Assembly: GCA_016287675.1 (NCBI GenBank)
Contig: JAEFAR010000018.1
Coordinates: 1-47,062, forward strand
Source: Lachnospiraceae bacterium
GTDB lineage: Bacteria > Bacillota > Clostridia > Lachnospirales > Lachnospiraceae
Direction of reading: 5' to 3'
DNA length: 47,062 nucleotides
Below the pieces are notes generated by a model. That model was not told the DNA's origin and ran no database searches. It saw only the letters and a program-made list of their open reading frames with translations. The position numbers were made by a program, and so were the translations under genes. Position 1 is the stretch's first letter, and every line of letters starts with the position of its first letter. Positions 44,515 to 47,062 of this stretch are shown here, one piece after another.

Positions 44515-44892
44515 ATGCCGATGGAAAGCTTAAATATCACAAACGACAATGATTTTTCTTCAGAGGTTAAGATCTCGAATGATGTTATTGCCACAGTTGC
44601 AGCACTTGCAGCTACGGAAGTTGAAGGAGTAGATTCCCTTTCGGGAAATGCCACCAGCGAATCCGTTAAAAAGTATGGTATCAGGAACGGCTCCAAGGGA
44701 GTAGAGGTTGTTTTTAACGACGAAGAAAAGTCCGTTAACTGCAGACTTGGTGTTACCATGAAGTACGGATATTCCATTCCGGAAACCTGTTCCGCAATCC
44801 AGGACAAGGTTAAAAGTGCCATTGAATCCATGATCGGTATGGAAGTTACCGATGTATCCATTAACATCGGAGATGTTAACGTAAACAGATAA
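44515..44892 (+). CDS. Asp23/Gls24 family protein (YqhY-like)
   Basis: The 125-residue protein shows the Asp23/Gls24 pattern: VKISNDVIATVAALAATEVEGVDSLSG (key pieces VKISNDVIA and AATEVEGV), GVEVVFNDE, LGVTMKYGYSIPETCSAIQDKVKSAIESMIGMEV (pieces YGYSIPE and VKSAIE) and VTDVSINIGDV. The group next to nusB is YqhY, which in Bacillus affects acetyl-CoA carboxylase activity; other members associate with the membrane under envelope stress. ATG at 44515 lies nine bases after GGGGG; a TTG nine bases upstream overlaps that site. It precedes nusB by 44 bases. Confidence 0.93.
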   Translation: MPMESLNITNDNDFSSEVKISNDVIATVAALAATEVEGVDSLSGNATSESVKKYGIRNGSKGVEVVFNDEEKSVNCRLGVTMKYGYSIPETCSAIQDKVKSAIESMIGMEVTDVSINIGDVNVNR

Positions 44893-44936
44893 GACAGGAT
44901 TGCACCTTGGAAATTATATATGAAAGGTAAAATGAT

Positions 44937-45350
44937 ATGACTAAACACGAAGAAAGAGTAAAGCTTTTTCAGTTGGTTTTCGACTGCAGCTTCTATGAAA
45001 ATGAAGATATACCGGAACAGATGGATCTTTTCAGAAGATTACAGATGGCTTCGGAGCAGGAAAACTTTAAGGCTGTTGAAGAAAAAGCAAAGAAGATCCT
45101 TTCAAAGCTCGGAGAGATCGATGTGATCCTTGCGAAAGCATCCACCGGCTGGCCTTTGGGAAGACTTGGAAAAGCAGAGCTCACCATCATGAGAGTAGCG
45201 GCTTTTGAGATCCTCTACGATGAGTCGGTTCCTGCAGGAGTTGCCATCAACGAGGCTGTAGAACTCAGTAAGACCTATGGTAACGATTCGGCTCCCAGCT
45301 TCGTAAATGCGGTTCTTGCAAAGCTTGTAAGAGAACCTGTTAAAGAATAA
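44937..45350 (+). CDS. nusB: Transcription antitermination protein NusB
   Basis: The 137-residue all-helical protein binds boxA RNA with NusE (S10) and supports rRNA antitermination. It has KHEERVKLFQLVFDCSFYEN at the N-terminus and the conserved C-terminal block KAELTIMRVAAFEILYDESVPAGVAINEAVELSKTYG..SAPSFVNAVLAKL, of which AAFEILYDESVP and VAINEAVELSKTYG are diagnostic. Length is normal. GAAAGG precedes the ATG. Order asp23-nusB-xseA-xseB-ispA is the standard one in Clostridia. Confidence 0.96.
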   Translation: MTKHEERVKLFQLVFDCSFYENEDIPEQMDLFRRLQMASEQENFKAVEEKAKKILSKLGEIDVILAKASTGWPLGRLGKAELTIMRVAAFEILYDESVPAGVAINEAVELSKTYGNDSAPSFVNAVLAKLVREPVKE

Positions 45351-45351
45351 T

Positions 45352-46563
45352 ATGCAACAGATCTACACCGTATCGGACGTCTCTTCTTACATCAAAAGAA
45401 AATTTGATACAGATGTTGTACTCAACAACATCTACGTTAAGGGAGAGGTCTCCAATTGCAAATATCATTCATCCGGACATATATACTTTACACTGAAAGA
45501 CAATAAATCTCAAATTTCATGTATAATGTTTGCCGGTCGCAGGGCCGGCATTTCTTTTAAGCTGACGGACGGACAGAGCGTTATCGTTTTCGGACGGATC
45601 TCTGTTTACGAGGCCGGTGGCAGCTATCAGATCTATGCGGATGAAATCAGGCTTGACGGAGTCGGGCGCCTCTATGAAGAGTTCGAAGAACTTAAAAAGA
45701 GACTCGGCGCGGAAGGCCTTTTTGACGTTTCTAAGAAAAAAAGAATCCCCGGATTTGCTTCAAGGATCGGAATAGTTACTGCCAGAACGGGTGCTGCCAT
45801 TCAGGACATCTGTCAGATCAGTAAGAGAAGGAATCCCTTTGTGTCTTTGTTTCTCTATCCCGCGCAGGTTCAGGGAGAAGGCGCTTCCGACACCATTGTA
45901 CGGGGGATCAGGGCCCTTGACGGAAAAGTGGATGTGATCATCGTAGGTAGAGGTGGCGGTTCCATCGAAGATCTTTGGTCTTTTAACGAAGAAAAGACCG
46001 TAAGGGCTGTCTTTGAATGTAAGACTCCCATAATCTCGGCGGTGGGGCATGAAACCGACACCACCATTACCGATTACGCTGCGGATCTGAGGGCTCCCAC
46101 GCCTTCGGCGGCTGCGGAACTGGCGGTATTCGATTTTGCTGAATTTACCAAAGAACTTGCCATAAGGCATGAAAAACTCTATGATTCTTTGGGATACAGG
46201 ATTGAAAGAGCAAGGCAGCTCTTAAAGAACCGGGAGGCCGTCCTTAAGAAAAACAGCCCCGGTCACAGGCTTGAACTTAAAAAACAATGGATAGAAAATG
46301 CTAAGCCCCGTTTGAACAGAGGAATGGAAAACATCCTAAACTCAAAAAAGGCGGAGCTTAAAAGGGCCGTTGCAAGGCTGGAAGGGGTAAATCCCGTAAA
46401 AAAGCTGGAGAGCGGATTTTCCTATGTTACAAACGAAAAAGGTAAGAATGTTAACAGGATCTCTGCTGTTAAGACAGGGGAAAAGCTGACATTACATGTG
46501 ACAGACGGAGAGATCATTACAACGGTTGATGAGGTGAAAGAAAACTATGGCAGAAAAAAATGA
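45352..46563 (+). CDS. xseA: Exodeoxyribonuclease VII large subunit
   Basis: The 403-residue protein degrades single-stranded DNA in both directions together with several XseB chains. An N-terminal OB fold (about 1-100, with VKGEVSNCKYHSSGHIYFTLKD) is followed by the catalytic domain with GIVTARTGAAIQDI, GRGGGSIEDLWSFN and GHETDTTITDYAADLRAPTPSAAAEL (given as family landmarks in pieces), then a coiled coil (about 265-350) and a short C-terminal domain with ESGFSYVTNEKG. It starts two bases after nusB and overlaps xseB by 17 bases. Confidence 0.96.
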   Translation: MQQIYTVSDVSSYIKRKFDTDVVLNNIYVKGEVSNCKYHSSGHIYFTLKDNKSQISCIMFAGRRAGISFKLTDGQSVIVFGRISVYEAGGSYQIYADEIRLDGVGRLYEEFEELKKRLGAEGLFDVSKKKRIPGFASRIGIVTARTGAAIQDICQISKRRNPFVSLFLYPAQVQGEGASDTIVRGIRALDGKVDVIIVGRGGGSIEDLWSFNEEKTVRAVFECKTPIISAVGHETDTTITDYAADLRAPTPSAAAELAVFDFAEFTKELAIRHEKLYDSLGYRIERARQLLKNREAVLKKNSPGHRLELKKQWIENAKPRLNRGMENILNSKKAELKRAVARLEGVNPVKKLESGFSYVTNEKGKNVNRISAVKTGEKLTLHVTDGEIITTVDEVKENYGRKK

Positions 46564-46756
46564 AAACAACAGCCTGAACCTTGAAGAGAACATGAAAGCT
46601 TTGGATGAAGTGATCAGGGTACTTGAAAAAGGAGAACTGTCACTGGAGGAATCCTTTGAAAAATACAAGGAGGGCATGGAGCTTCTCCTTAAATGCAACA
46701 ACTCAGTGGATAAGGTTGAAAAGGAATTACAGATCCTGGAAAGCGAAGGCATCTGA
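46547..46756 (+). CDS. xseB: Exodeoxyribonuclease VII small subunit
   Basis: The 69-residue helical protein has NLEENMKALDEVIRVLEKGELSLEESFEKYKEGMEL, whose parts LDEVIRVLEKGELSLEES and YKEGMEL are the XseB signature. It binds along the coiled coil of XseA. The start lies within xseA and the TGA overlaps the following ATG. Confidence 0.95.
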   Translation: MAEKNENNSLNLEENMKALDEVIRVLEKGELSLEESFEKYKEGMELLLKCNNSVDKVEKELQILESEGI

Positions 46757-47062
46757 TGGCTTTTGATTTTAAAACCGAAATGAAAAAAAGGCAGGATGCC
46801 GTTAACAGGTGCATAGAAAACTATCTTCCCGAAGAGGACGGACTTCAAAAGATCATTATTGAAGCCTTAAATTACAGTATCCTTGCGGGAGGAAAAAGGA
46901 TCCGTCCCATACTTCTAAGGGAATTCTATGCCATATACAGCAAAAAAAACAATCCGGAGACAGAACCGGATTTTGACCGGATCGAGCCTTTTATTGCGGC
47001 TTTGGAAATGATCCACACCTATTCTCTGGTTCATGACGATCTGCCTGCCATGGACAATGATA
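46756..47062 (+). CDS. ispA: Farnesyl/geranyl diphosphate synthase, 5' part (runs off the window)
   Basis: The first 102 codons are present. The protein makes short-chain prenyl diphosphates from IPP and DMAPP. Seen are YSILAGGKRIRPILL (IPP-binding GGKRIRP) and the first Asp-rich motif in YSLVHDDLPAMDND. ATG at 46756 overlaps the xseB stop. The rest, including the second Asp-rich motif, is outside the window. Confidence 0.94.
   Translation, partial: MAFDFKTEMKKRQDAVNRCIENYLPEEDGLQKIIIEALNYSILAGGKRIRPILLREFYAIYSKKNNPETEPDFDRIEPFIAALEMIHTYSLVHDDLPAMDND

Overview
The window looks like chromosomal DNA of a Gram-positive, low-to-mid GC anaerobe in Clostridia, most likely a fibre-degrading Lachnospiraceae (Butyrivibrio/Roseburia-like). 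I infer this from the gene set (type III glutamine synthetase, LplABC-type sugar importer without its own ATPase, YesL, RecU, small alarmone synthetase, Asp23-nusB-xseAB-ispA order), GGAGG-type ribosome sites, and ATG/GTG/TTG starts overlapping upstream stops. I see no phage, insertion sequence, tRNA, rRNA or CRISPR.

Layout. (1) 1-268: C-terminus of a surface-anchored pullulanase-like GH13 enzyme. (2) 323-15688: a glucuronoxylan/hemicellulose locus with a divergent AraC regulator, GH3 beta-xylosidase/glucosidase, two permeases and a lipoprotein binding protein, a GH115 alpha-glucuronidase, an SGNH esterase and a large GH2 enzyme. None of the hydrolases has a signal peptide, so the plan appears to be: bind and import decorated xylo-oligosaccharides, then remove acetyl, glucuronosyl and backbone sugars in the cytoplasm. 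(3) 15800-18842: YesL-like membrane protein and glycogen branching enzyme. (4) 18894-30837: a tightly packed series with GSIII, an ABC-F protein, a GH13 debranching-enzyme homologue that has lost catalytic residues, a TraX-like protein, a DUF5721-like protein, a small alarmone synthetase, an rRNA m5C methyltransferase, two pseudouridine synthases and RecU. (5) 30974-36764: his operon hisZ-hisG-hisD-hisB-hisA-hisIE with a strong promoter; HisIE carries an extra N-terminal degraded HisF/HisA-like barrel, while hisH, hisF and hisC are not here. (6) 36923-44248: an ABC export system of two lipoprotein HlyD-type adaptors, one FtsX/MacB permease and two ATPases, the second with an AbrB-like tail. 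(7) 44353-47062: a 46-residue membrane peptide, Asp23/Gls24 protein, nusB, xseA, xseB and the start of ispA.

The most unusual points are a GH13 pseudoenzyme; an ABC-F protein whose degenerate motifs all fall in one composite ATP site; the HisF-like pseudo-domain on HisIE; the AbrB-tailed ATPase and double-module adaptor; and two places (15730-15785, 36842-36922) where a terminator-like hairpin carries a promoter inside it and ends directly at the next gene's ribosome site. All calls come from reading the sequence; no database search was run.
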